Source of the DNA: Bondarzewia mesenterica
Taxonomy: Eukaryota > Basidiomycota > Agaricomycetes > Russulales > Bondarzewiaceae
Length of the DNA: 64,000 bases
Reading direction: 5' to 3'
Assembly: GCA_004802705.1 (NCBI GenBank)
Contig: SGPL01000004.1
Location: 1-64,000 of the forward strand
How positions within the stretch are numbered: position 1 is the first letter of the stretch; each line of letters begins with the position of its first letter. Positions 51,458-63,755 of the stretch are shown in pieces. Under the pieces are notes generated by a model that was not told the DNA's origin, did not search any database, and saw only the letters and a list, made by a program, of their open reading frames with translations. A program made the position numbers and the translations under genes.

Positions 51458-52303
51458 GGGTGCGCAACTTTCCTTTCATGGAGCGAAATTGGGTGCGGGG
51501 AGTGAGTCAGTTGCTCCGCGCCACTAACTTAGGACCATATCCGTGAAAAAGGACGAGCATTCGAAATCCGAGACATCGATACGTATGGGAGACGTCCGGC
51601 AGGGTCCTGGGTGGATCCAGATCTACGAAGGTCATTGCGGATTTTGAAAGCTGTACGCCGGCGAAGCTGGGTCAATATCGAAAAAATTCAAACGGGAAGC
51701 TGTGACGACCGTCAGACTACCTGACGCTGAATGAAAAGGAATGAGGCGACCAGCCGGAGGACCGAGTTGTTGCGGCAGTGAGGGAGGTAAGTACCGGCGT
51801 CAGTGACGAGTCAGAACTGAGTCAGAGCCGATGTGAGGCTCGATGAGGTGTGACTCTTGAGGTGATATTTGGAAGTGTTTGTTCGGAGCATGTACATATG
51901 AACTGGAGGAGTCAACTCGTCGTATCGCCAGACCCCTCTAGCTCTCTCTCAGCTTGTTCTTGACTCACTGCCCATTTTTTTCTCGCTGACTGCGTCTGAC
52001 TCCTAGGTCCTATTTTATAAGTCCCCCCAGCCGCTGCTGCTGAAGGACTTTAATCTCTAGTCGGTTCGTCCAGGTCAACTGACTCTGGACATCCGCCTTT
52101 GCACCTATCACGGTCAAAAATGTGTTCTCCTCGTATATCTCGCCATTCCTCCCGCAGCCCTACCCCCCTCGCTCTCGTCTCGAACTCGTCCTTTGCTACT
52201 GGATCCTTTACCCCCCACATTGTTGAACCCGAGATGAATGACAGTCCCAACTGAATAATATCTCTGTCTTGTGTGCTCCTCGACCCGCTTGACCGCATTC
52301 TTA
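51458..52303. promoter_or_regulatory. Divergent promoter region upstream of the cyclin gene
   Basis: About 850 bp lie between the start codons of the unknown membrane protein and the cyclin. It is rich in TGACTCA-like and GAGTCA sites: TGACTC near 51850, GAGTCA near 51487 and 51910, and TGACTC near 51960. These resemble Gcn4/AP-1-type elements. A TATTTTATAAG element lies near 52012. Assignment to a factor is inference. Confidence 0.4.
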
Positions 52304-54266
52304 ATGCACGCTATCTCCCACTCGCTCAGCCATCGTGGTTCGAGTGCTTCCCGCACCCGCACCCGCTGGCAGCCGTACTCCTCCATCCCGTCATCCTCCT
52401 CGCGGTCCCCTTCGAGTGCATGCCTCAATACCCCCGCCACAACTGTATCAACACCAGCTTCAGCCCAACAGATTTCCCTATGCGAACCAGAACACCTCAA
52501 ACATTGTTTTTCCTCTTCGAATATCTCTCTATCTCAGAGGGACGGAATTTTTCGCGACGTGCAGAAATTGCGATACGTCAACGGTTTAGTCGGTACGCTT
52601 CCGTACATTCTTCGTTTCGAACGGATCTTGGACCAATGCCTCCTCTGTCACCTTCTTTCTGACAGATCTGGCCGTCAAGTCGTTATGCGAAATATGGCAC
52701 CCTCATGACATTCCGCATGTCTTCTCGACGCCCACTCGAATAATCGTACCTGCACCTTGCACGAACAATTCTGCCCCAACCACCTCTACGCATCAGCATA
52801 ATACACACGCTTTCTATCCTCGATACACTCAACTGCCATCCCCCGTCTCACCGGGTAATCCGTCGCCATCTCTTCCTCCCACTCCCCTATACACGACAAC
52901 TCTACACCCCCTCCACACCTCCGACATTTCCTCCGCATCCGGCAAAGTCGTCCGAAGCAACATAGTACCGCTGAAAGGTTTTGTGCACGAGGTTCTGCGT
53001 CGATCGCGGACTTCTTGCAGTGTTCTTCAAACGGCGCTGTGCTACCTCGAGGCGATTCGTTCCAAGGTGCCAGGAATTATCCAGCAAGAGAAGCTCGGGA
53101 CCGGCATCCGAGGCGAACCGGATCAAAGTACCCGGATTATCCAGGCCGACGAGTCTGAGGCGGATTTGTGTTCCGAGGTCAATGCTGACGACCTCATGGG
53201 AACATCGTACTCGGCCGACTCGGACAGCTCGTGTGGCTCTGTAGAGCCTACGGTTCGAATCACCGATACGAACATCCCACCGTCGCCTTCCTTCTTGTCG
53301 GCCTCCCAACACGGTGCTCCCTATGATGCCCCACCTCCTACAAGACGCCCCCGTGAACCTTCTGCGGTGCTTCCACCTCTACCCCCGCTGCCGTCCCCCC
53401 TCCTTTGCCCTCGCCGCTCTTTCTTAGCTGCGCTCATCCTCGCGTCGAAGTTTACGCAGGACAAGTGCTATTCGAACCGCGCCTGGGCTAAGCTCGCTGG
53501 ACTTCCCGCTCGTGAGATTGGTAGATGCGAGCGCGCTTTGGGCGAGGCTTTGGAATGGCGCCTGTGGGTTGGAAAGCTCCCGCCGTCGCGTGGACCGGTC
53601 ACTCGCAGTAGGAGCGATGGCGAATTGTTCCCGCAGGCGTCTACGTCGTCTATGGAGGCTTCGACTTCGGGTAGCACGCCCAACAGATCGATGCCCCCGC
53701 CTTCGACTTTCCGCCGCAGCAACACGCTACCCGCTGATGCGTTCGCTTCTACATTGTCGCAAGATATCTTCGTGTCCCCTCCATCTCTCCTAGCTTCGTC
53801 AACACTCATGTCGATGGCGTCAACGTCTCGTAATCTCCCTTCCACCTCGCAATTTGGCCCTCTGTCTACTCCCGTGCCTGTACCGCCGATGACATTATGC
53901 TCTCATGGAGAGGCTGGTACAAATTACTCGAGCTCCGCATTTTATCCCCCGCCTGCGTCGGAAGCATCTGCAACTCCTTCGCTTATCGTGTCGCCGTCTT
54001 CTACGATTTCATCACAGGACAGTCTATGCGAGGAAAGGACCATTCAGATGATCAGCTTCGTCGATGTTGCGTCGCCGCTCCCGATGAAAGTTGACCCTAC
54101 ACTACCCGTGCCGCCACCTGCTTATGCGTATGCGTATGCGGGCGACTGGCCGTCTACTGTTGGTAGGTTTACTAACGAGGACGGAATTAGAGGTCCATGG
54201 AGCGGGGTATCGTGGAGTGCAGGAGGAGTGGGATTCGTTGAACGTGGAGCGGATATTCACAATTGA
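52304..54266 (+). CDS. Pcl/Pho80-type cyclin
   Basis: A cyclin that would activate a Pho85-type CDK. Two exons, 52304-52592 and 52666-54266, give 629 residues in frame. The splice joins YVNGLV to DLAVKSLCEIWHPHDIPHVF. The conserved cyclin fold is split: LKGFVHEVLRRSRTSCSVLQ near residue 205 starts the first helices. RRSFLAALILASKFTQDKCY, SNRAWAKLAGLPAREIGRCE and ALGEALEWRLWVGKLP follow after a Ser/Pro-rich insert of about 90 residues. The long N- and C-terminal tails are low complexity, typical of basidiomycete members. The start is the first ATG in frame; an upstream exon cannot be excluded. The Pcl5/Clg1-like placement is tentative. Confidence 0.82.
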
Positions 54267-56461
54267 CTGGACCACTGCCTACATCCGTCGACATCATCGT
54301 CGTCTTTCTCTCTATCTCTCTGTCCCCGTTCGCTGTTTCGTGTCTCTCCTCTTGGGTCAGCCTATCTATTTTTCTTGTGTTTTTCTTTTTTCTTTTTTTC
54401 TTCCCTGTAGTACGCATTGTAACATTGTTTTACATAGAACTTGTCTGTGTCTTTCTTGCCCCATGCGTTCCATTCTGTCTGTGATCTGTTGGGCTGATTA
54501 ACATGTGTGTTCTTCCATACCATATATGCCTTGCAAGTCGTGAGTTTGGGGTTCTTTCCCTTACAGTCCGGTTCGGCGTGATGGACGTCGAGGGCGTTGC
54601 CTACTCGTGCTCTGCACATTACATGCATAATTTTCTTTTCTTCTTACCTGTCTCTGCCTCCGTAATGTGCTTCCCCTGAGAGGATCGCACAGGGACCCAC
54701 CTGGCCCCCGCGTCCGTCGACGTCCATGCGTCGATATCATATGCATATCACGCGCGCGAGCTGGAACAGTGACAAGAAGCACGCAAGTAGCCCTATCGCG
54801 ATTATAGTCGTTGTGCACTCGCTCGCTGTCGTCCATGTTGACAATGACAGATGCAATAATTCGGTATCAATCGCATGACTAGGCCTGAGATCCGGACATA
54901 CGCGTGAGTAAATCTATTCATGTGTCGTATGCACCTTCTACCGCTCTTACACGGTTTTGACTGCCTTGTCTCGGCCACGCCCTGAACCTTTTATATACGT
55001 CTGCAGTCCACGAAGGCGCAATTCAGCCCCCCCTTCCCATGAGGATCAATTAAACGTAATCGTATACAGAGAAGCGGCCTACTTCCTACGGGCGAGTCCA
55101 ATTGGGAGATACGTAGGCGTCCGAGGTCGAAGATTGCAGTATCGATAATTATCCCATAAGTTATCGTTCCCGAGTTTTGGCCTGGCTGTCCGTTGGCCTC
55201 CCACTCACCCTCGGATGTCCTTTCTAGCTGCCGCACTACTTCCGCGCGCCATTTGTCTGTATCCGAATCGCAGCCACGACCACGACGCAGCTAGACTGTA
55301 TTGTACTGCCTCAGACAAGGAGGGGACGCGAATGTACTGTATGTATAACCGGATGATGAAATCTAGAAGTATCACAAACGTTGCGTCCATGCAAGGTGAG
55401 TGGGATAGGACGTATGTATAGCGTGCCGTCTCTGGGGTTATTGATATGAATATGTTCTTCTCTACGTATACATTTCGCCTCGGACTCGGATGGACGGCGA
55501 GGGCTGCCTGTGATGCCTCAGTGAGCAAGTTGTGCTGTTGGGCTAGCACATGGGCAAGGGCATAATCAAAATAAGGAACGTAGGTGAGAATGTCGGTCGG
55601 CTGCCGGTGGATCAGGAGGCTGATTGCCCCATCCTGGCAAGGTTCAAGGATATGACTCGGGTCTTTCATCGAAGCACTTTCGCGCGGCGTAGCAAGGAAG
55701 CTGGAAGAGCCGAGACTGCGCCTCAGCGAGAATACGCTCTTACGCGCGCAGTGTATGCGCATGTTCAGCATACCTGTGGATGCGCCGTCGCGGTGTCATG
55801 ACACTGTGCAGCAGCTGATTGAGAATGGGCAGTTCGGCGCGGGCAGCCTGCCTCGGTTCTTGTTTCGCTATGACGCACTTGGGACGACGGTAGTAGTAAA
55901 AGCTCGTTGGATATCAGACGCCTGCAAAACGGAATTAGCATAGGCTGACAGCTTTCCTAGTCGAGCGTTTGCTCCTTATCCAGGACCTCCTGCACTCACT
56001 TTGTCCGGGGTTCAGCATCGCCGTCGGCACACCGTCTTCCGGCAGACGTCATGATTTATGAACAGCATTTGAGATATCGACAAGGCGTGTTGTGATGATA
56101 ATTAAGAGCACTGTGGGCTGGGGGGGAGGAGTGTGGCGCGATAGACGCTACAGGGACAGAGCTCGAGGAAAGCGGGAAGTGCCAGTGCTCCACGTTCCTC
56201 AGGACGACTCGCTATCATCATGATCATCAAAATATTCCACGGCGAATATGAGGTTTGTGATCTCATGTGCCCGAATTAGCTATGAATGGAATTTATTGGA
56301 ATGAAACGAATCAGAGGATAGGTATATACGGATGATATAGAATTGATAGATATTACAAGTTCGCGTTGTCTGCCCTGCCTAGCATGGCTCCATAGATCTC
56401 TTCTCTCGTATACTGTCCATTCCGTCATATTACAAACAATCATCATGGTATATCGATCCCA
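54267..56461. other. 2.2-kb convergent intergenic region
   Basis: This is bounded by the stop codons of the cyclin (+) and a small minus-strand gene. T-rich sequence at 54360-54410 is probably the cyclin 3' UTR. A 188-codon minus-strand open frame is listed separately. Nothing else recognised. Confidence 0.45.
55205..55771 (-). CDS. Orphan open reading frame of 188 codons, doubtful
   Basis: An uninterrupted frame with no recognised domain. The middle reads evenly (SLLIHRQPTDILTYVPYFDY, HNLLTEASQAALAVHPSPRR) and a hydrophobic patch lies near residue 130 (FVILLDFIIRLYIQYI). It is the longest unexplained open frame in the window, in a region without other genes. No introns are needed, unlike nearly all its neighbours, which argues against it. 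It could be a chance frame, a lineage-specific gene or an exon of something larger. Confidence 0.25.
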   Translation of the reverse strand: MLNMRIHCARKSVFSLRRSLGSSSFLATPRESASMKDPSHILEPCQDGAISLLIHRQPTDILTYVPYFDYALAHVLAQQHNLLTEASQAALAVHPSPRRNVYVEKNIFISITPETARYTYVLSHSPCMDATFVILLDFIIRLYIQYIRVPSLSEAVQYSLAASWSWLRFGYRQMARGSSAAARKDIRG

Positions 56462-57160
56462 TTACTCGTTGAAAAACTCCAGCGGCGTCTCAGCCGTTTG
56501 GACGGCCTGCCAAGTAGTCGGGTGTCCGTCGGCGTCTTTGTGACCTTCGTCGGTAAAGAGCGAGTGGAATTTGACGTCTTCCGTACCCTAAGACACATAG
56601 TCATAGACAGTCAGTCAAACGATCCCTGCTGTTGTATGAACAAGACGCGGATCGTCGAGTGCGATGCGGGAGATAGACATACTCGGTTGGGTGGGTCATG
56701 AATGCTGTACGGTTGTCATTCAGATGGATATGCTCGGGAAACAAGTCAGTGGATACGACTCACCGCACGTGAATATATCCCTCGCCGAGTTCATCCTGTA
56801 CGACGGGAATTCTGATCTTGCCTAGGATGATGGTGCCGTAAGACGTGGGTGCGCTTCGAACCAAGACGAGGTCGTGCTCGAGATTGAAGGTGGTGAGCTC
56901 TGCATTTGAGAGCGAGGAAACACGAGACCACATCTGAGGCTCGTGTTTATCCCAATCATGACGGGATTTAACGATTGCGGCTTTGATATCATGGAGGACG
57001 GTGCGGAACGCCTCGATAGCGTTCGAGTGAGGCTTGTGTGGGTCATTCAAGACAACTTCTTCTGCAGACGCTACAAAATTAATTCATTACTCAGTCATAG
57101 TAATGCGCAATTACATCGCAAAAGAACATAGCAAAGAACGAGAGAAAAGGACCAACCCAT
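56462..57160 (-). CDS. Small conserved-looking protein of unknown function (166 residues)
   Basis: Not recognised. Exons 57160-57115, 57070-56764, 56704-56683 and 56587-56462 close the frame. The first 15 residues are hydrophobic (MGWSFSLVLCYVLLR) and could be a signal or an anchor. The body is polar with an acidic C-terminus: HDIKAAIVKSRHDWDKHEPQ, HDPPNRGTEDVKFHSLF, TPLEFFNE. The 22-nt third exon encodes RIHDPPNR. The exon-1 start is the least certain part, because another upstream exon is possible. The gene shares a short divergent promoter with the eIF5-mimic gene. Confidence 0.6.
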
Positions 57161-57316
57161 GATTCGATTGCGACTTTGCAAGTGACGAGGGCAAGGAAAG
57201 CGACGGGGCGTGATAATAATCAGATATGCGGTGATTACCAAAACGGGCGGACCTCTTGAAAACCACAGGCAAAAGGTTGTCGACTCCGCCACTCGGATAT
57301 AGCTCGTAACCTGTGG
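57161..57316. promoter_or_regulatory. Compact bidirectional promoter, 156 bp between start codons
   Basis: Two start codons, at 57160 (-) and 57317 (+), are separated by only 156 bp, so the 5' UTRs and core promoters must overlap or abut. No TATA box is obvious. Confidence 0.55.
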
Positions 57317-59101
57317 ATGTCTCAGCAACAATCCGCTGCAAAGCCTTCGCTCCAGGGGGTCAGAATCAAAGCTAGGAAAGGCGCTGTAAAGGCACACGCA
57401 AAGCACGAACCAACAGGTAACTTAATTCCACTTTACCCAACTTTACCCTTTGTGTCACCTTCTCATTTGTTTCTCTCTGCAGTCTTCCGTGACCAACTCT
57501 ACAAACATCTCGAGGCGGTCCCTCAAGGTGATTTTGACGCTGTTGCGAATAAATTAGTCCAGGCAGGATCTACGCTCGAGTTCCTGAAGTACTCCGATGC
57601 CCTCTTCGACATCCTCATTGTTGGCGGATTGCTCCAGCCAGGCGGATCATATCTTGATGAGGAACACGCTACTTCTCCGTTTTCCATCTTCCAGGCGAAG
57701 GAACCGCCCGAGCTCGATGACATAAAGAACTATATCGAAGTTTTCAATAAGCTTATCAGGAGGTACGCCTGGTCTGAAGATCCGTTGGTTGTGACACGGA
57801 GGGCTCATTTTTCGTTCGTACTGACAGGTACAAGTACCTCCAGAAACCGCTTGAAACTACATCTCTGCCTACCCTTCTTCAATATGTGAATCGTTGGGAC
57901 GCGATCCAGAGGGAGAAGCTCGCCATGGCTACAGGCCTTCTCCTCGCTCAAGGCCTTGCTAGTGCTGCCTGTCTTCAGAGCTTGACGAAAGACCACCTCA
58001 TCAAGAACGGTATGCACTGCTCTTTACTTGCGACTGCTTATATGCGCTGGATTTTGACGACACTCACTGCCAGACATCGCGGTCAACGTCTTGACAGTCA
58101 TCTTCCGTGCATACCTTGCAGAGCAGTCCATGGAGTCACTCGCTGGTGCGCTCAAGCGCGGCGGCGTTAAAGATCTCACCGCATTCTTCCCCGTTAATCG
58201 TCGCGACGATAAGGTTCTTGACGAACATTTCCGCAAGGAAGGTCTCCCGCAGGTCGCGGAATGGTGGACGAAGAAGCAGCATGCGCTTATCAAGGAAGAG
58301 ATCGTCAAGGTCGTGCGTGATAACTATGAGCGTGATGAGTCGCCAGCCAATGTATGTTTTCTTTTCGTTGTTGCATCAAGTCATCCGTCGTTCCGTGAGC
58401 TCTTTGTTAATGGAGTTTCGGTTTTAGATTGTCACCGCTGTTAAGGCCGTTGTCGAGGAGAGACCTCTCCCTGAGGCTGAACTCATCACCTGCCTCTGGC
58501 AGGGTCTTATGTCGGGCGTCGACTGGAGCGCACGCGCCGATCAAATTGAAGGTCTCGCGCTGCGCGAAGTCACCGTGCGTAGCAACTTGTCATCTCAATT
58601 GCCTTCTTACCACCTCACTCATGCGTCCTTTACAGAAATATGCTCCTGTCCTTGAGCCCTTCTGCAACGGCGCCAAGACAGAAGTCGCTTTAATCAACAC
58701 AGTCCAGGTGTACTGTTACGAAGATACGCGCATCATGAAAGCATTCCCGCAAATCTTGAGGGTGAGTGCCTACCCTTTACCCCGTTCCTAATCCCCCCCC
58801 TCCGCAGTTGGGGGGCAGACTCCTTTTTTTTTTCCTTTCACCGGAATGCTGACGCGGTTTTTCTTGTTGTGTGCCGACAGGTTCTGTACAGCAAGGATTG
58901 TATTACTGACCAGGCTATTATTTATTGGCACCAGAAAGGCTCCAAGCCGCAGGGCCGCCAGCATTTTATCAAGAGCACTGAGACGCTCGTCAAGGTCAGT
59001 GGCTTTCATCCAACCTTTATTGTATTCTTCTTTAACTAATATGCCATCTGCAACAGTTCTTGCAAGAACAAGACGACGAGAGCGACGACGACGACGAGTA
59101 G
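57317..59101 (+). CDS. eIF5-mimic protein (BZW1/2 family, C-terminal W2 domain)
   Basis: A translation regulator that, in its family, competes with eIF5 for eIF2 and eIF3 and raises start-codon stringency. Exons: 57317-57416, 57483-57762, 57828-58009, 58074-58351, 58428-58574, 58636-58761, 58881-58994, 59057-59101, giving 423 residues in frame. This is close to the 419 residues of animal BZW1. The basic N-terminus (GVRIKARKGAVKAHAKHEPT) is family-typical, followed by HEAT-like helices (FDAVANKLVQAGSTLEFLKY, YSDALFDILIVGGLLQPGG). The W2 domain spans roughly residues 245-410 and ends in a strongly acidic tail (EQDDESDDDDE), the hallmark of the eIF5/eIF2B-epsilon C-terminus. Confidence 0.92.
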
Positions 59102-60104
59102 ACGATTTCTTCTTCCTTTCATCTTGTTCACATGTGGCCTCACGTTTATCATTGATCTGGGAGCGCTCTGTGTGTATGATTTTTTCCGAGATGGTAGGAC
59201 TTGTTCGCATGTAGTGAAGACAGAATACGTTCGATAGCATTGTAAGTTTCTGCAATAACTAAAATTTCACATACACATGACATAGGTATTATCCTGCTTG
59301 CCGTGAACCCAAGAGCTGTCTGGCGAATTGAGCACCGGTGATATGGTTTTAATCAATGAGTAGGAGGACATGGACTCATCAATCGGTTGGGATATATGGA
59401 CAGGTCGCCTGACACGGCTTCGGCTCTTTCTCTCCCACAACCATTCCATGAGGACTTGAGTACTACTCGAGTTGGAATGCTTCGTCGGGCCGACAGAAGC
59501 CGCTAATTGTGGGGTAGATACATAAGTGCATAGAAAGTACTGTGGGGAAGGAGCCAGGTCGTTCAGTATCTCTGTCATAGTAGGCACGGGTGTCCGATGT
59601 TTATGATACCACATATTTCCAACAATCCAACCGGTAAGCGCTTGCTTCTGTGCATGTCTTGATGATGCGCACAAAGGGACTCAACGCTTAATAAATGGGA
59701 GGTGCGGAAGTAAAACAACGTGCTCGCAGAAGATGACAATGCTTACCTTTCTAGATTCTTCGAAGCAAAATACTATCTTTCGGCACAACTAAGCATGGTA
59801 CATACGTACAAGTACGCAACGCACAGATATTCATTCCGCGAGGTACAGTCAACTGACAACGTACACAATTACACATGGGGTAAAACAAAGGAGCATCAAC
59901 AAGTTAGCTATCGAATCACATCGAACAAGCGTACGTGACGTACACTGATCGGCAGCAAACGACAAGGGCAGAAGTCATATCATGAAGAATAAACAAAAGG
60001 CAAAGGGAGAGCGATTCCAATGTCTCAATGCGGATCTGAAACATCTCGAAGCAAACGACAATATCAAGCAACAACACCCAAGCGCTTGTTATGCATCATG
60101 AAAC
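59102..60104. other. Convergent 3' flanks
   Basis: About 1 kb between two stop codons, with no coding signal or repeats worth noting. It is presumably filled by the 3' UTRs of the eIF5-mimic and Zn2Cys6 genes. Confidence 0.5.
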
Positions 60105-63100
60105 CTACCAAGCCTCAGGCATCGGTGCGAATTCGCCCGGCCATCCACTAGAGCGATTTAGATTCATGAAGATTCCGTCCGAGCCATTCACAGGTAAACC
60201 AAGGTCCGTCAGACTCTACAGCACAAACAACGTATAGGAGATTTGTGTGGTAAGCATGCAAGAACAGAAAGGAGAGACCGGTTTGTGACGTACCTGCTCC
60301 TGCAACCACAGTGGGATATCAGACGGACTGAAATTTGCGCCATGGGCAGGCCAAGGGAAGCCGAGCTCTTCTATTGTGAAAGGCGGCTGGATCCCGACTG
60401 GGTCGACGAACGTGGGCGGCGGGAGGACCATTGTCTCCGTGCCTGGATGTCCCATGCTCGGGACGGGGGTCGCTGGGCCAGCGGTTGGGAGGCCCATTTT
60501 GCGCCTGAGGTTGGCAAGCATTATGCGCAGTGTCAAGGCATATCTGTTCATCGTGTGAGGTTTATGGGGATGATGAGAAGAATAAGAGGCTTACCGTTCG
60601 GCAGCGACGTCAGAGAGGAGTTGCGCGAGCTGCTCTACTTGTCCGGTGATTGCGCCTAGATCAAGTTCCGATGGGAACAAGTTGGCCATTTTCAGGAGGA
60701 AAAGCCCAGAGAACGCAGCGGTAACAAGACTGTCGTGCACCGCGTATCTGAGCGCCGCTCTGTATGCACATGAAATGACGAGTCAGATATGAAATCATAC
60801 CAACAAAGAATGTATGTACCGGTATTCTTGAGAATTGAGGAAAGTGGAGAGACAATTCGAGGCGGCATCTTTGGCTTGGAAAGCCAGTTCACGCTGTTCA
60901 AACGGCATTTTGTCCCATGACACACCGCGCAAGGCGACGCAGACGAGCCACAGCTTGGCATAGTGCAGTTCACCCGCGAGGATTTTTCTTAACAAAGAGT
61001 CGCCATCCATTGTTTGACCTATACAGTGCATGCTTTCTTTGTGGGAGTTTGTTGGTATTTGCAAGAAGCGAAAGACTCACGGTGCAATTCATCGCAATCT
61101 TGCCACCACTTATCCAATGCCACGTTTGCGCGACGGATGAAGGACAGCGTACTATGGTTGACCTCACCATGCATGGGGGATAAAGTTTCGTGGATTTGGG
61201 CTGATGTCGAGGTAGGTAAGTCTACAAAATGCACATGACGGTTTAGCATTGGAGGACAGCTTACTTTTTTGCGCAATAAGCTCGACCTGCGCAACTAGAC
61301 GAACGTCCGTCGGTGATGACATAGGATGATTGAGCAGAATGCGACAGTGTCTAATCGAGCCCTCATCGCGAAGAACGATGGGTCGACCAGTCCCAAGGCT
61401 CATCCTATTGCACGGTCAACGCTGGGTGTGATATGCATGATGGGGAAGACGTACTGGTGATCAAACCAATACAAGCATAGCCAGATCCTGGAAGACACAA
61501 CCAAATCCCTTTCTTCCTCTTCCGAACGTTTCTTGCCTCCATCTTCGGCCAATTTCTCGAGCGCACGGTGTAATCCTAGGTCCAGAGCCATGCGCATAGC
61601 ATGACCACTGGGTAACCATCCATTTGTGCTCCACGCAGCTAATAAAAGCATGCCTAACAGAGTGTTACCGTCACTAAACCGGACTGATCGCGTAAAAGAT
61701 GAGCGGATATGGGTACCTTGGACAGCCTCCTTCCTAACCACAGGACCGAAGAGCGAAGAGCGAGCGATGCCTTGTGCTTCTTCTAGCGCTTTATAGAACG
61801 TTGGACCAGGTGGGTTATTACCGCTCCTTATTTTTCCTGCTACGGCTAGGATTGCATCAAATGTCCACGGAGAGCGCTCCATGACCCCTTCATATGTGTC
61901 GTAGGAAGGATCGAAGAGGGGGATGAAGAGATGGCATCCGGAGAAGAAACTGGACGTGAATCATCAGTCAGTGATGCATACCTCTGCGAAGATGTGTGAC
62001 TCCTACATGTGAAATAATTCTCTCGCTTCTGCGTCTGATACGAGACCCTTGAACGATACCGTGTTCAGCAGATGAAAGCAAAGAACGGTTACGATAATGT
62101 TCACCTTTTCGACAACATGGGGAAATGCATTACGAGGAATAGGCTCGGCCCTCTTCCGTTTCCTGACTCTGAATAGAAAGATCAATCTGAAGCTCTTACA
62201 TATGATCTAAAGTAGGCCGCACCTTGGTGGCGACAATGATGGAACCGCGGCTGCTTCTGCCGCAGCATTCGCAAGACCTTGAAGAGCTTCAATGGGAGCA
62301 TTCATGGTAGATCGAGGCAGTGTATCTTCAGATTCATCATCATCTGAAGAAGGAGCCGTGCTTGGAACAATGCCGTAAGTCGCATACTTATGAGGCTATA
62401 GCATGCGTATGTTAGCGAAAGGAGAATCACTAACAGACATATCTTCGGTCACTTACCGGGGGCGCAAATCCAGGAAGAGGAGGGAAGGATCTCTGACTGC
62501 TGGTACGTTGATCCGAAGACGGCATCGATTCGTAAGGATCAAGTCCGGTACGAGTTCCTGATATGTTCGTGACATATCCAGGCCCATCGCGCATGCTGGT
62601 AGGGTACATGGGTGGTTGCATAACCCCTATGTTGGCCTGATTCTGGTTTTGAATGGCAGCAAGGATACGGTCAAGAGAGGACTGCATTCCTATCATTTGG
62701 CTTTGCATGACCTTCACAACGTCTCCTTAAGGATGGGAAGATTGATAAGGGAAGTAGAACATACGACATATTGACCTTCGAGGCGAGATAACCGCCTGGT
62801 ACCGCCATCAAAGTGAGTGACGACTAGGATATAAAGGATGCAACAAGAAGACTCACTCGATGCTAGCATTCGACATTGCCTGCACATTTTTTTTTCTCCG
62901 GTTTCTCAAAGACGCACTGAGTTCCGCTAAGCTGACATCGGCGACATGGAGCCTGGTAGAGAACGTGAGCCGGGCCGGGACGGTATAGACGGGCCAGAGG
63001 GCGCAGAGCGGGACGGGACTGACCTCTCCTTCACATCTGTTCTTTCCCTTGCGACAAGCGGTGCAGGCCCGGGCACCTCTCTTTGGTATATGCATCGCCG

Positions 63101-63239
63101 GGGGCATAGAGCCCGTTGGAGTGTCCTGTCCTGACTGTGTCATTGGCCCGTTGCTCGTGTTCACGTTTAAGCCGGTCCTTCGCCGCTTGGAGGGTGCTTC
63201 TGAGCCGTTGGAAACCGAGGTCGTTGGCGACAAGGACAT
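60105..63239 (-). CDS. Zn2Cys6 fungal transcription factor, frame broken once
   Basis: A nuclear regulator with an N-terminal zinc cluster and a fungal-specific middle homology domain. Exons: 63239-63024, 62952-62857, 62795-62765, 62711-62457, 62395-62223, 62168-62105, 62047-62007, 61949-61717, 61653-61455, 61404-61265, 61200-61081, 61018-60820, 60759-60595, 60543-60294, 60215-60105. The cluster is split by the first intron: ACTACRKGKNRCEGE then APCRRCQLSGTQC, six Cys with normal spacing. A heptad linker follows (RLSRLEGQYVVMQSQM). The regulatory domain includes FFSGCHLFIPLFDP, MALDLGLHRALEK, SSRIWLCLYWFDHQMSLGTG and DSLLRKILAGELHYAKLW. Exon 2 has one base too many. The A9 run at 62887-62895 must be A8 to read KPEKKNVQAMSNASIE. 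The corrected length is 763 residues. Target genes are unknown. Confidence 0.88.
62887..62895 (-). other. +1 frameshift in the Zn2Cys6 factor, coding-strand A9 run
   Basis: The frame coming from the zinc cluster (CVFEKPEK) and the frame leading into the coiled-coil exon (NVQAMSNASIE) differ by one. Eight A reconcile them and make the whole CDS divisible by three. As written, the protein would stop after about ten more codons. Confidence 0.8.
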
Positions 63240-63755
63240 GCCAGTGAAGGGCGATGAGACGAACTCTGGGGGATGTGTGTGAATGCTAATAGCCAGTGGG
63301 AACTTGAGCGCGATGTGGCGGGCTAAGCCGCCTCTTGATTATTTGTCAGTGCCGTATCGTCCATGAATCACTTGACCCCACAATTATAACACGCAGCTTT
63401 GACGCAACTCTAATCGTCGCTCTACGCCCAGTGCCTTGTGCTCTACACCAGTCTACACCCACTTCTCGCCATGTCCTTCTCTTCCTTTTCTCTTACGTCC
63501 CACCCGTCCGGCATTTGCAGTGTGACGCTCTCCACCATTTTTTTGATCAAAAAAATCACCGACTACCAGTGCTGGTTCTCAGAAACCCTTTCTAGGTCTG
63601 GGCTGTCGACTTGATCATGCCGCTGCTTTTCAGAACAGAGGGGGGATTCCGTGTGACTGCTGCTCTTCTCATCGGTATCCTTGCTGGTGCCATGAACCGG
63701 TGACTATCTTCGGAGCCTTTTCGTAAATATTCACAGCGCTGCGAACGAGCCGGGC
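63240..63755. promoter_or_regulatory. Divergent promoter region at the right end
   Basis: The 516 bp upstream of the Zn2Cys6 start also lie upstream of the putative plus-strand gene at 63756. No specific binding site can be claimed. T-rich and A-rich runs (TTTTTTTGATCAAAAAAA) near 63540 form an imperfect palindrome. Confidence 0.4.
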
